Below, one piece after another: positions 7,246 through 14,627 of a stretch of 14,627 nucleotides of DNA. The translations under genes were made by a program, and so were the position numbers. Location of the stretch: contig DKKL01000029.1 of NCBI GenBank assembly GCA_002455255.1, forward strand, positions 27,836-42,462. Reading direction: 5' to 3'. The notes below the pieces were generated by a model. It was not told the DNA's origin. It was given only the letters and a program-made list of their open reading frames with translations, and searched no databases. Each line of letters opens with the position of its first letter. Position 1 is the first letter of the stretch. The DNA comes from Candidatus Tepidiaquacellales bacterium UBA6667 (lineage in GTDB: Bacteria > Bacteroidota > Ignavibacteria > Tepidaquicellales > Tepidaquicellaceae).

Positions 7246-7743
7246 ATCAAAACTTTATACTTAGTAAGACACGCTAAATCAAGCTGGAAATTTCCTGATT
7301 TAAACGATAATCAGAGACCATTGAATAAAAGAGGAAAAAGAGATGCTCCGTTTATGTCGAAGATTTTGAAAAATTATATTTCAAAACCTGATTTAATTAT
7401 ATCAAGTAATGCCATAAGAGCACTTTCGACAGCGAGAATTTTTGCTGAAGAACTGAACTATAAGAAAAAGGATATAATTATTGACGAATCAATTTATCTG
7501 TGTAGCAAGGGTCATTTGCTGAAAACGATTAAATCTGCTCCTGAGTTTTACAACAATATTATTCTTTTCGGACATAATCCGGAATTGACCGATTTTTGCA
7601 ATTCAATTTCTGATTATTCAATTGACAATATACCAACCTGCGGGATTTTTTGTGTGTCATTTGATACTGAAAATTGGAATGAAATAGAATTTGGAAGCGG
7701 AGTATTTAGATTTTTTGAATATCCAAAAAAATATTTCCAATAA
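7246..7743 (+). CDS. sixA: SixA-type phosphohistidine phosphatase, apparent ATC start
   Basis: A histidine phosphatase superfamily member that removes phosphate from protein histidines. Motifs: 'LYLVRHAKSSW' with nucleophile H9 and R8, 'SNAIRALSTA' with R58, and 'LFGHNPEL' with H110. At 165 aa it matches SixA length. The first conventional start in frame, TTG at 7321, would begin after the RHA motif and give an inactive enzyme, so the real start must lie upstream. No in-frame ATG, GTG or TTG exists between the upstream TAA (7231-7233) and the RHA codons. ATC at 7246 stands where homologues have the Met of 'MKTLYLVRHAKS'. Either ATC (or ATA at 7240) is used, or the ATG was lost by mutation or sequencing error. 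It is in the same frame as the preceding gene, so stop-codon readthrough would create a fusion. It lies 12 bp after the HD/PycTM gene and 23 bp before ppk1. Confidence 0.75.
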   Translation: MKTLYLVRHAKSSWKFPDLNDNQRPLNKRGKRDAPFMSKILKNYISKPDLIISSNAIRALSTARIFAEELNYKKKDIIIDESIYLCSKGHLLKTIKSAPEFYNNIILFGHNPELTDFCNSISDYSIDNIPTCGIFCVSFDTENWNEIEFGSGVFRFFEYPKKYFQ

Positions 7744-7766
7744 AAATATATTGTGCTTACAGACAA

Positions 7767-9887
7767 ATGAAAAATATAATCGAAGATAAATATTTTAACC
7801 GTGAAATTAGCTGGTTATCATTTAATCACAGAGTGCTTCAGGAAGCATCTAATCCGGATGTTCCATTACTTGAGAGATTAAAATTTCTTGCGATTTTTTC
7901 TTCAAATCTCGATGAGTTTTTCAGAGTGAGAGTTGCGGGTTTAAAATCTGTTCGCAATATCAAAAAAGGGACATCAGATGAGTTTAATTTTAACGCACAG
8001 AAAACTCTGAAAGTTATTTATCGAAAAGTCGATGAACTTCAGGAAGAGTTTGGCAAAATTTTTAATGACGAAATTCTGCCTGAACTTGAAGCAAACAATA
8101 TCTTTATAAAAAATGAAAATAATCTCATTGAAGAAGAAATAATTTATCTTAAAAAATATTTTTCAGAGAATCTTCTTCACGAATCTAACCCCGTAATTCT
8201 CACCAAAAATAAATCTAAAATTTTTCTAAAAAACGGAGTTCTTTATTTAGCTGTTCGTCTTGTAAATAAAGATTCAGTTTCCGAAAAGAAAATCAGTACA
8301 TACGCAATTATAGAAATTCCATCATATAAAACCGGTCGTTTTTTTCTTTTACCATCTGAATCCGAAATAAGAAATTTTATTTTAATAGACGATATATACC
8401 GTGTTAATATGGATTTGATATTTCCCGGATTTGAAGTGAAAGAGATATGCGAAATTAAACTGAACAGAGATGCAGAATTATTTATAGAAGATGAATTTTC
8501 AGGAAATCTTGTAGAAAAGATTAAAAAAAATCTTAAAAAAAGAAATACAAACCTTCCATGCAGACTTCTCTATGATAAAACTGTTTCAAAACCATTTTTT
8601 AAATACTTAAGAAATTCTCTTTTGCTTGATGATTCAGAAATGTATCCCGGTGGAAAGTATCATAACTTTAATGATTATTTTAATTTTCCCGTAGAAGATA
8701 AAACTCTCAAATATCCGGTTAATGAATTTATCCCGGTGAACTCAATAGAAAAATATGGAGATATATTTACAGCAATAAAAAAGGAAGACCATATAGTAGT
8801 ATATCCATATCAGAAATTTGACTATTTACTTAACTTTCTAAAAAAATCTGCGAATGATCCTTTCGTTAAAGAAATAAAAATTACACAGTATAGATTTGCC
8901 AAAAATTCTTCAATAGTGGAAATCTTAAAAACAGCACTTAAAAATGGAAAAAAAGTTTTACTTTTTTCAGAAGTTAAAGCAAGATTTGATGAAGAGTTAA
9001 ACTTAAAATATTCGGAAGAATTGAGCGAACACGGAGCAGAAATAATTTACAGTCTGCCGGGAATCAAAGTCCATTCTAAAGTTGCATCAGTCACACGTTT
9101 GGAAAATGACGGCGAAAGAAATTATGTATATCTTTCAACAGGTAATTTTAATGAAAATACATCTCAGATATATACTGATATTGGATTCTTTACCTCTGAT
9201 GAAAAAATTTCCGATGATATAGAAAATGTGTTTAAGTTTTTGAAACAAAGTAATGATGCAAAGAGTAATGATGAAGTTGATAAAGAGAATAATCAAAAGA
9301 TTAAAACTGTAAAAAAAGAATTTCAATTCAATGAAATTCTGGTTTCAGGATTTAATATGAGAAACACTTTTGTTAAACTAATTGAATCTGAAATCGAGAA
9401 CGCAGAGAACGGTAAAGAAGCATACATCATTGCAAAAATGAATTCTCTTGAAGATAAAAAAATCATTAATAAACTTTATCAGGCAAATAATGCAGGTGTA
9501 AAAATAAAATTAATTATTCGGGGTATATGCTGTTTAATACCGGGAGTACCGGGATTAAGTGAAAACATAAAAGTGATAAGCATTGTTGACAGATATTTGG
9601 AACACTCACGGGTTTATATTTTTTATAACAATGGAAATCCTAAGATATATATTGCCTCTGCAGATTGGATGAAAAGAAATCTTTCGAGAAGAATTGAAGT
9701 TGCTTTCCCTCTCAAAAGTAATAATCTCAGAACATTAATGATTGATTTGATTAATTTGCAGTTAAAAGACAACACAAAAGCAAGATTGATAAATTATAAG
9801 CAGGATAATACTGAATTAAATACTTCAACAGATAAAAAAGTAAGATCGCAGTATGATATTTACGAATATCTAAAAAATAAAGTGTAG
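7767..9887 (+). CDS. ppk1: Polyphosphate kinase 1
   Basis: Makes long-chain polyphosphate from ATP (reversible) at the inner face of the cytoplasmic membrane, through a phosphohistidine intermediate. At 706 aa it is full length. The N-terminal domain opens with the family signature 'YFNREISWLSFNHRVLQEA' and 'SSNLDEFFRVRVAGL'. The catalytic phospholipase D-like halves carry H436 in 'GIKVHSKVA' (the phosphate acceptor, matching E. coli H435) and H613 in 'LEHSRVYIF' (matching the second essential His). 'STGNFNENTSQIYTDIGFF' and 'SADWMKRNLSRRIEVAFP' are further Ppk1 hallmarks. The C-terminus has a polar tail of about 30 residues. Placed after sixA, it suggests a phosphate or stress signalling cluster. 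It converges on the cyclase gene with only 27 bp between and no clear terminator hairpin there. Confidence 0.97.
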   Translation: MKNIIEDKYFNREISWLSFNHRVLQEASNPDVPLLERLKFLAIFSSNLDEFFRVRVAGLKSVRNIKKGTSDEFNFNAQKTLKVIYRKVDELQEEFGKIFNDEILPELEANNIFIKNENNLIEEEIIYLKKYFSENLLHESNPVILTKNKSKIFLKNGVLYLAVRLVNKDSVSEKKISTYAIIEIPSYKTGRFFLLPSESEIRNFILIDDIYRVNMDLIFPGFEVKEICEIKLNRDAELFIEDEFSGNLVEKIKKNLKKRNTNLPCRLLYDKTVSKPFFKYLRNSLLLDDSEMYPGGKYHNFNDYFNFPVEDKTLKYPVNEFIPVNSIEKYGDIFTAIKKEDHIVVYPYQKFDYLLNFLKKSANDPFVKEIKITQYRFAKNSSIVEILKTALKNGKKVLLFSEVKARFDEELNLKYSEELSEHGAEIIYSLPGIKVHSKVASVTRLENDGERNYVYLSTGNFNENTSQIYTDIGFFTSDEKISDDIENVFKFLKQSNDAKSNDEVDKENNQKIKTVKKEFQFNEILVSGFNMRNTFVKLIESEIENAENGKEAYIIAKMNSLEDKKIINKLYQANNAGVKIKLIIRGICCLIPGVPGLSENIKVISIVDRYLEHSRVYIFYNNGNPKIYIASADWMKRNLSRRIEVAFPLKSNNLRTLMIDLINLQLKDNTKARLINYKQDNTELNTSTDKKVRSQYDIYEYLKNKV

Positions 9888-9914
9888 AATACTTATCTGT
9901 TTTATTTTCTTTTA

Positions 9915-10961
9915 TTATTTTTCAACTGAATAAAGAATAATTTCTTCTTCCTTTCCCTTAAGTTTGAAGGCACCTAAATTTGTAAATTTAAATCCGGTTT
10001 TGCTATTTAATTCATTATATAAATGTTCGGATATTAAAAGCGGTTTATCAATTTCTTTTGCTACAGATTGAATTCTTGATGTTGTATTCATAACATCTCC
10101 ATGAAAAACTATTTCTCTTTTTGAATCACCAACTTCTCCGGTTACAACCTCACCGGAATGAATCCCGGCTTTATTTGACGGTACAATTCCAAATTGCTCT
10201 TCATACTTTTCTTTTAAAATAAAAATTCTGTTTTTGATTTCAAAAAAACAATTAATGCAATTATTATTTTCCAAACCGTTTTTTTTTGTCCAACTGATTA
10301 TCACTTCATCTCCGGCATATTGATAAATTTCTCCTTTGGATTCGACTATAGGGTCATTAATATCATAAAAATATGTATTCATAAATTTATGATAATTTTT
10401 AGCTCCAAATTTTTCTGCGGTTTCTGTTGATGCTACTAAATCAAGAAACATAAATATTCTCTCTTCAGTTTTTGGTTTATGATATTTTCCTGTAATGTAA
10501 TTTATCAGAACTCCTTTACCCATCAGATTATTTACCTGAATAAAAAATACAACAATCAAAATTGCAAATACGGCGGCAATAAATATATATTTAAAATCTC
10601 CATAAATCATAAAATAAACAAACTTTTCAGTGGACATCATATCAAAAAATCCCATTTCATTTACAAAACTTTCATGTGCAACCCAAATTACAATTACTGT
10701 TACGCAAATCAGATCAATGTAAAATATTAATCTTAAAATCACGGTTATAATAAACCTGTATTTTTTGAAATAAGCGGGAAAAATGAAAAGTTCAAATATC
10801 GCACTAAATGAGAGAACTAACATACCACCTACCATTCCTTTAATCATCCTGTCAAAATCATAACCGAAAAATATAATTACGAGAATCGGTCCTAATATTA
10901 ATCCTATTAAAGTAAACCCTGCTGCTGTTGCAAATTTATCTTTCGTTTTTTCGGATAGCAT
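9915..10961 (-). CDS. Membrane class III nucleotide cyclase (adenylate/guanylate cyclase family)
   Basis: The N-terminal half has four hydrophobic helices (about 12-33, 42-64, 69-95, 123-145). A cytoplasmic class III cyclase domain follows from about 165. Metal-binding D174 ('MFLDLVAST') and D218 ('YAGDEVII') are present, as are the transition-state pair N292 and R296 in 'GDVMNTTSRIQ', so it should be active. The base-selecting positions differ from adenylyl cyclases: by alignment with the motif 'GGEVVKTIGDE' the usual Lys is Q214, and the usual Asp/Thr (in 'YTVIGD') is V285 in 'REIVFHGD'. The product (cAMP, cGMP or a cyclic pyrimidine nucleotide) is therefore open. The ATG lies three bases after the stop of the kinase-like/Omp85 gene, so the two are co-transcribed. 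The domain lacks HAMP, CHASE or receiver modules, so the four-TM part is the likely sensor. No ribosome site is visible. Confidence 0.9.
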   Translation of the reverse strand: MLSEKTKDKFATAAGFTLIGLILGPILVIIFFGYDFDRMIKGMVGGMLVLSFSAIFELFIFPAYFKKYRFIITVILRLIFYIDLICVTVIVIWVAHESFVNEMGFFDMMSTEKFVYFMIYGDFKYIFIAAVFAILIVVFFIQVNNLMGKGVLINYITGKYHKPKTEERIFMFLDLVASTETAEKFGAKNYHKFMNTYFYDINDPIVESKGEIYQYAGDEVIISWTKKNGLENNNCINCFFEIKNRIFILKEKYEEQFGIVPSNKAGIHSGEVVTGEVGDSKREIVFHGDVMNTTSRIQSVAKEIDKPLLISEHLYNELNSKTGFKFTNLGAFKLKGKEEEIILYSVEK

Positions 10962-10964
10962 AAT

Positions 10965-13583
10965 TTAAAATAAAATTCCACTGCCGACATATACTTTTAA
11001 ACCTGAATTTGACGAAGCGAGATTTACACTTAAATTTAACATTCTGTCTAAATAAGAAATCCAAAGTCCACCGCCAAGCGATGTATTAACTTTTTCAAAT
11101 TGGTCGGTTTCAGTATATACACTGCCTACATCACAATAACCTGAAATCCCAATAACACCCGGAATCAGAAAATTTATAACTCCAAGTGGAATTCTCAGTT
11201 CCGCCTGAGAAAATAAACTTGCATTTCCTGAAAATCTGTATTCGTTAAACCCTCTTAACGAATTTATTCCTCCTAAAAATGCAGATTGATAAAAAGGATG
11301 ATCCCCACCAATGACTTCCGCAACAGCACGGATTGCAAAAACAATCGGTCGTTTCCAGTTATTTGAAATATAATTTCTTAATTCAAGTTTTCCTTTAAAA
11401 AAACTATCCTTCAGATGCCCTATTTCTTTGTTATACCCGGCAGATAAATCTATATAAAAACCTTTATAAGGTTCAACCGGATTATCTCGCATATCAAGAA
11501 CTAAATTAATTCCGAATTTTAAAATTTTTGACTCTGAAAAATTTCCTGTTAGGTTATTTGCTATAAAACCTGATTTAGAACGATTCATCTTAAACAGCTC
11601 ATATCCGGTATAAAATATCAATGATGATTTTAATGATTTTGGATGCTTAAATTCCCACTCTAATTCTGGAGTGATATCTATCAGTTGATTAACTACGTTA
11701 TAGCTTCCGTCTTTAAAACTATTTTCAATAAAAACAGTGCTATTTCCAAATCCGTAAAATCTACTTACACTTAACTCATCAAAAGCTAAATTCAAATTTA
11801 ATTTAATTGGTTTAACTATATTATAAAACTCACCTTTATATTCAATATTAAAACTTTTAAGTGAAGTGGAATACGCTCCGGTAAGTTTCATTTTATTTTC
11901 AAAGGGGTCATATCTGAAACCGTATTTATATAATATCGGACCACCACCTAAAATTATTCCCTCGTCAGGATTATAACCGGAAGCAAATGCAATTCTCCAA
12001 TCATATCCTCTGTTTTCCGTAACAGGTTCATATTTTTCAACTTCATCTTTTGACCTGGTGAATTCATCGTAATTTATAGAAACATTATTGCCTGCATTTT
12101 TAACCGAAGATAATTTTTTATGATATACCCTGATATCACCTCCAGAACTATTTTCAAATTTTAAATCATCTTTTTCTTTTATTATTCTAATTAGTATATC
12201 ATCTTTTAAGTCATTTCCGTCACTTCCTATTGATACAAAATCTTCATTTTCTAACAAATAAACTCTTAATTCGTCTGTTACTTCAGGACAAAAAGTTCGA
12301 GTAAAAAAAGGATTATCTTTTTTCTTTCCGTCATCTTTGCTTATCTCATACAAATTAACTTTTATACAATCACATGCAGTATTGACAATTTCCAAATATT
12401 CTTTTTTCTCACTTCCATAAATATCAACAACATTATTTATCAATTCATAATATTCTTCTTTTGCAATCTCAATTTTATCTCTACGGGATTTTATCATTTC
12501 GAATAGTTCGTCACCTCTTAATTTTATCCACTCCACCGGCATTTTATTAACGGCTTTTCTGATAACTTCATCAGTAATATTATTTTTGATAAACAAAGCG
12601 AGTGAATCCCAATCCTTTTTTTCCACAGCCGGTAAAAATCTTCTGTCCACATATCTGCCATTAAAAGTTAAATCATACATTGGTGGATAATCTTCACCGT
12701 ACCCTTCTATTTGAGTAATTGCTCTACCTACTATCATTGGCAATAATCCGTCATACAGACCAAATGCCTGATCTCTGTCTCTTGGTATTGGTTTCCATTT
12801 TGTTTTTCCACCGACTTTATATCCTGCCCAGAGCCATTGGTCATAGTGCCGGTCCCAATCCCCTACCATAATGTCTATTAATCTGACTTTTAAAAATTCT
12901 TTACTGTCAACCTGTTCATCATTATCCTTTTCCAATCTTTTATATAGTTTCAAAGTTTCAGTTATCTTATCAGCTTGACCGAAAGATAATTCCACATCGG
13001 GTGAATCATCCGGATTTTCTTCTAATGTACCGAGTAAATCACCATATTCTTTATTATACTCACCAAGTTTATCACTTTTAGGAAGATACATCGGGACAGG
13101 TTTAGAATTTAAAATTCCTACAGCATCTAAAATTTCCGAAACAATAACCGGCGCAAAGGGATGTGCTGCACTTATCTGGTCTTTCATTATATCTGCAATA
13201 AACGTTTCACGTAAATCCGGTTGCAAGACTTTTCTCGGATCTTTATTTATTGATCGGAATTTATATTTCTTTCCATTTTTTGATTCAAACCTTAAACTTT
13301 TAGTTTGCATACCTCCACCTTTTTTTATTGGTTTAAGTCCGCCTTCATAAAGTTCTAAATTTAATAATTCCACTTTAAATGGTTTTGTCCATAAATCTCT
13401 CCAATGTTTTCCGAGAAATATTTCTGAAAAACCTGAAATATCATATTCCTTACCGGCTACTACTTCAATACTGTCACCAATTTTGTTTAATTCAATTCCG
13501 TATAATTCATTTGAATCGTTAAGTTTAAATAAAAACACAAACAAGATTACAAAAATAGCAAACAAATATTTATTTGTTTTCAT
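10965..13583 (-). CDS. Outer-membrane protein: CotH/HipA/FAM20-like kinase fold plus Omp85-type barrel
   Basis: 872 aa with an N-terminal signal peptide ('MKTNKYLFAIFVILFVFLFK'). Residues about 55-380 resemble an atypical kinase fold: 'GKKYKFRSINKD' (104-115) with a candidate ATP Lys, 'GDWDRHYDQW' (241-250) like the catalytic D-x-D-R-H loop of HipA and FAM20 kinases, and 'IPRDRDQAF' (266-274) like the metal-binding segment of CotH. From about residue 525 it becomes a beta-barrel of the Omp85/surface-antigen class, with 'LRGFNEYRFSG' (from 776), 'AELRIPLG' and a terminal Phe, the BAM recognition signal. Larger Bacteroidota relatives, as I recall them, carry an N-terminal metallophosphoesterase that is absent here. 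The protein is thus predicted in the outer membrane with a periplasmic kinase-like domain; activity and substrate are unknown. It lies between a lipoprotein gene (17-bp gap) and a cyclase gene (3-bp gap), so it is probably part of one operon. Confidence 0.8.
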   Translation of the reverse strand: MKTNKYLFAIFVILFVFLFKLNDSNELYGIELNKIGDSIEVVAGKEYDISGFSEIFLGKHWRDLWTKPFKVELLNLELYEGGLKPIKKGGGMQTKSLRFESKNGKKYKFRSINKDPRKVLQPDLRETFIADIMKDQISAAHPFAPVIVSEILDAVGILNSKPVPMYLPKSDKLGEYNKEYGDLLGTLEENPDDSPDVELSFGQADKITETLKLYKRLEKDNDEQVDSKEFLKVRLIDIMVGDWDRHYDQWLWAGYKVGGKTKWKPIPRDRDQAFGLYDGLLPMIVGRAITQIEGYGEDYPPMYDLTFNGRYVDRRFLPAVEKKDWDSLALFIKNNITDEVIRKAVNKMPVEWIKLRGDELFEMIKSRRDKIEIAKEEYYELINNVVDIYGSEKKEYLEIVNTACDCIKVNLYEISKDDGKKKDNPFFTRTFCPEVTDELRVYLLENEDFVSIGSDGNDLKDDILIRIIKEKDDLKFENSSGGDIRVYHKKLSSVKNAGNNVSINYDEFTRSKDEVEKYEPVTENRGYDWRIAFASGYNPDEGIILGGGPILYKYGFRYDPFENKMKLTGAYSTSLKSFNIEYKGEFYNIVKPIKLNLNLAFDELSVSRFYGFGNSTVFIENSFKDGSYNVVNQLIDITPELEWEFKHPKSLKSSLIFYTGYELFKMNRSKSGFIANNLTGNFSESKILKFGINLVLDMRDNPVEPYKGFYIDLSAGYNKEIGHLKDSFFKGKLELRNYISNNWKRPIVFAIRAVAEVIGGDHPFYQSAFLGGINSLRGFNEYRFSGNASLFSQAELRIPLGVINFLIPGVIGISGYCDVGSVYTETDQFEKVNTSLGGGLWISYLDRMLNLSVNLASSNSGLKVYVGSGILF

Positions 13584-13600
13584 ACTTTAATTGTTAAATT

Positions 13601-14503
13601 TTAACTTCCTTTTTTCAGATACTTAATAAAATTTCCATTTCCATCTGCACCTTCGTTTGATATGTATAAATTACCTTCTTTGTCAAATGCAATTCCTTCA
13701 GGTTGCGAATGAACTTTACCCGGTAAATCTTTAAATCCTAATACTTCTCCGTTTTTGCTTAGCTCTGCAATAGCATTACCTGTTGATGAAATAACAAAAT
13801 AAGTGTTAGTTGCAGGGTTAAGTCTTATACCGGATGGATTAAAATCCTTTTTAAAATTTTCAAAATTTATCAGGAATTTGGGTGTCATATCCAATGTTTT
13901 AGTATTTAAATCAAATTTAAAAAATCCTTTTTCTTTATCAAAAACATTTTCTGTTCCCATTCCTTTGCAAGCAATTATGAATGAATTTGTTTCGGGATCA
14001 TAAGTTATACCTTCAATATCATTTGCCGTATTCAACTTTGTTTTATATTCCGTAAAATCAACTTCCTCCTGTTCGTTACCTTCTTTGAATTCATATATAT
14101 CACCTTTTGAAGTAACCATATAGAAAAGTCCGTTAGCATAAGCTATATCTTCAAAATCTTTTTCCGGTTTATCCTTTAGATAAAAAGTTTTCTTTATTTC
14201 TCCATTCTCAGTATCAATTTCAAAAACTGCTCCTAACTCATCATAATGCCCAAACATTCTTCCGTCATCAGTGATTATAATTCCCGATATTTCTTTTAAT
14301 ATTTTAGGCAATTCTATTTTATTGACATCTTTATTTTCGATTTCATAAAATGCTAAATTTCCTGACGGATAAGATTTCTTTTCATTTTTTTCTTCATTCT
14401 TTTTTTTCTTATCAATGTCTTCTTTCTTTTTTCCGCAAGAAGAAAGACCGCACATCAAACTTAGAAAAATAACAGTAATAAGAAATAATCTATTTGATTT
14501 CAT
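13601..14503 (-). CDS. SdiA-regulated-type beta-propeller lipoprotein
   Basis: A 300-aa lipoprotein: signal peptide with lipobox 'GLSSC' (lipid-anchored C23), then a Lys/Glu-rich linker to about residue 43. The rest is a beta-propeller resembling the SdiA-regulated (PF06977) family, related to NHL and SMP-30 propellers. Repeated blade phrases are 'KEISGIIITDDGRMFG', 'DFEDIAYANGLFYMV', 'NDIEGITYDPETNSFIIA', 'NPSGIRLNPATNTYFVI' and 'QPEGIAFDKEGNLYISNEG'. The pattern 'E/S-G-I' followed by an acidic turn is typical. It would face the periplasm or cell surface; no enzyme activity can be assigned. Its ATG overlaps the stop of the acyl-CoA synthetase gene (ATGA) and it is followed after 17 bp by the kinase-like/Omp85 gene, which may be a partner in the envelope. 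A GGAG lies about 13 bases before the ATG, a long spacing for a ribosome site. Confidence 0.85.
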   Translation of the reverse strand: MKSNRLFLITVIFLSLMCGLSSCGKKKEDIDKKKKNEEKNEKKSYPSGNLAFYEIENKDVNKIELPKILKEISGIIITDDGRMFGHYDELGAVFEIDTENGEIKKTFYLKDKPEKDFEDIAYANGLFYMVTSKGDIYEFKEGNEQEEVDFTEYKTKLNTANDIEGITYDPETNSFIIACKGMGTENVFDKEKGFFKFDLNTKTLDMTPKFLINFENFKKDFNPSGIRLNPATNTYFVISSTGNAIAELSKNGEVLGFKDLPGKVHSQPEGIAFDKEGNLYISNEGADGNGNFIKYLKKGS

Positions 14504-14627
14504 TTTTTAAATTGTACTCCTTTCCATTGTGCAAATAAATTTTTTACTTTATTTCTTTGATATTTACCTGTTGAAGTAACAGGTATATTTTCCGAAAAAA
14601 TAACGACTTTTGGACTTTTATAAAAAG
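14500..14627 (-). CDS. Acyl-CoA synthetase / AMP-dependent ligase, C-terminal end only
   Basis: The last 41 codons of a gene that enters from beyond the window. The peptide begins 'FYKSPKVVIFSENIPVTSTG' and continues with K, then 'YQRNKVKNLFAQW'. It matches the C-terminal subdomain of the ANL superfamily (acyl/aryl-CoA synthetases): 'YKxPK' followed by 'IPxTxTGK', whose Lys is the catalytic residue of the adenylation half-reaction. The substrate cannot be told from this fragment. Its TGA overlaps the ATG of the lipoprotein gene by four bases, so it heads or joins the leftward operon. Confidence 0.85.
   Translation of the reverse strand, partial: FYKSPKVVIFSENIPVTSTGKYQRNKVKNLFAQWKGVQFKK

Noticed and set aside
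7321..7743. A 140-aa gene starting at TTG 7321
   Set aside because: The frame upstream encodes the catalytic RHA motif and matches SixA homologues, so TTG would give a truncated, inactive product. The gene was annotated from ATC 7246.
9888..9914. Bidirectional terminator between ppk1 and the cyclase gene
   Set aside because: The 27-bp convergent gap is T-rich on the plus strand but I could not find a pairing stem.
10479..10730. 83-codon plus-strand frame opposite the cyclase TM region
   Set aside because: It is antisense to the clear cyclase gene, Asn/Lys/Tyr-rich by base composition, with no motif or start signal.
6001..10961. A complete Pycsar operon (cyclase plus PycTM effector)
   Set aside because: The two genes are 2.7 kb apart, on opposite strands, with ppk1 and sixA between; a canonical Pycsar pair is adjacent and co-directional. 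Kept only as a hypothesis.
1..14627. CRISPR arrays, tRNA or rRNA genes, insertion sequences
   Set aside because: No regularly spaced repeats, no tRNA-like sequence, no transposase and no terminal inverted repeats were seen on either strand.

Overview
The window is AT-rich bacterial DNA, most likely from the Bacteroidota/Chlorobiota/Ignavibacteriota group. The main evidence is the secreted protein at 2656-5199, which ends in a type IX secretion type A sorting domain of the 'NYPNPFNP' kind. Supporting evidence is the general lack of Shine-Dalgarno sequences, the Bacteroidota-style HD/PycTM protein, and the kinase-like/Omp85 outer-membrane protein. All genes use TGA or TAA stops under the standard code. 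I cannot name the species.

Left end (1-2381, minus strand): three genes read leftwards with ATGA overlaps. They are a small soluble Ser/Thr protein kinase, a 392-aa protein I do not recognise, and a PD-(D/E)XK nuclease-like protein cut by the window edge. In sampled lines this block is about 24% G+C, against about 39% in sampled lines to its right, so it looks like imported accessory DNA. It is the best candidate here for an undescribed (possibly defence) system. A 274-bp intergenic stretch with a clear terminator hairpin separates it from the rest.

Middle: a secreted Asp-box beta-propeller protein (minus) diverges from a plus-strand cluster at 5266-9887. That cluster encodes an exported beta-carbonic anhydrase, an HD-domain/PycTM (DUF5706) membrane protein, a SixA-type histidine phosphatase with an apparent ATC start, and polyphosphate kinase Ppk1. 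The last three share phosphate or nucleotide chemistry. The HD/PycTM protein belongs to the family that supplies effectors to Pycsar, but no cyclase is directly next to it.

Right end (9915-14627, minus strand): a tightly packed unit reads leftwards. In transcription order it encodes the C-terminus of an acyl-CoA synthetase/AMP ligase, an SdiA-regulated-type beta-propeller lipoprotein, an outer-membrane protein joining a CotH/HipA/FAM20-like kinase fold to an Omp85 barrel, and a four-TM class III nucleotide cyclase whose base-selecting positions are not the adenylyl cyclase ones. The cyclase converges on ppk1 with 27 bp between them. No tRNA, rRNA, CRISPR array or insertion sequence was seen.
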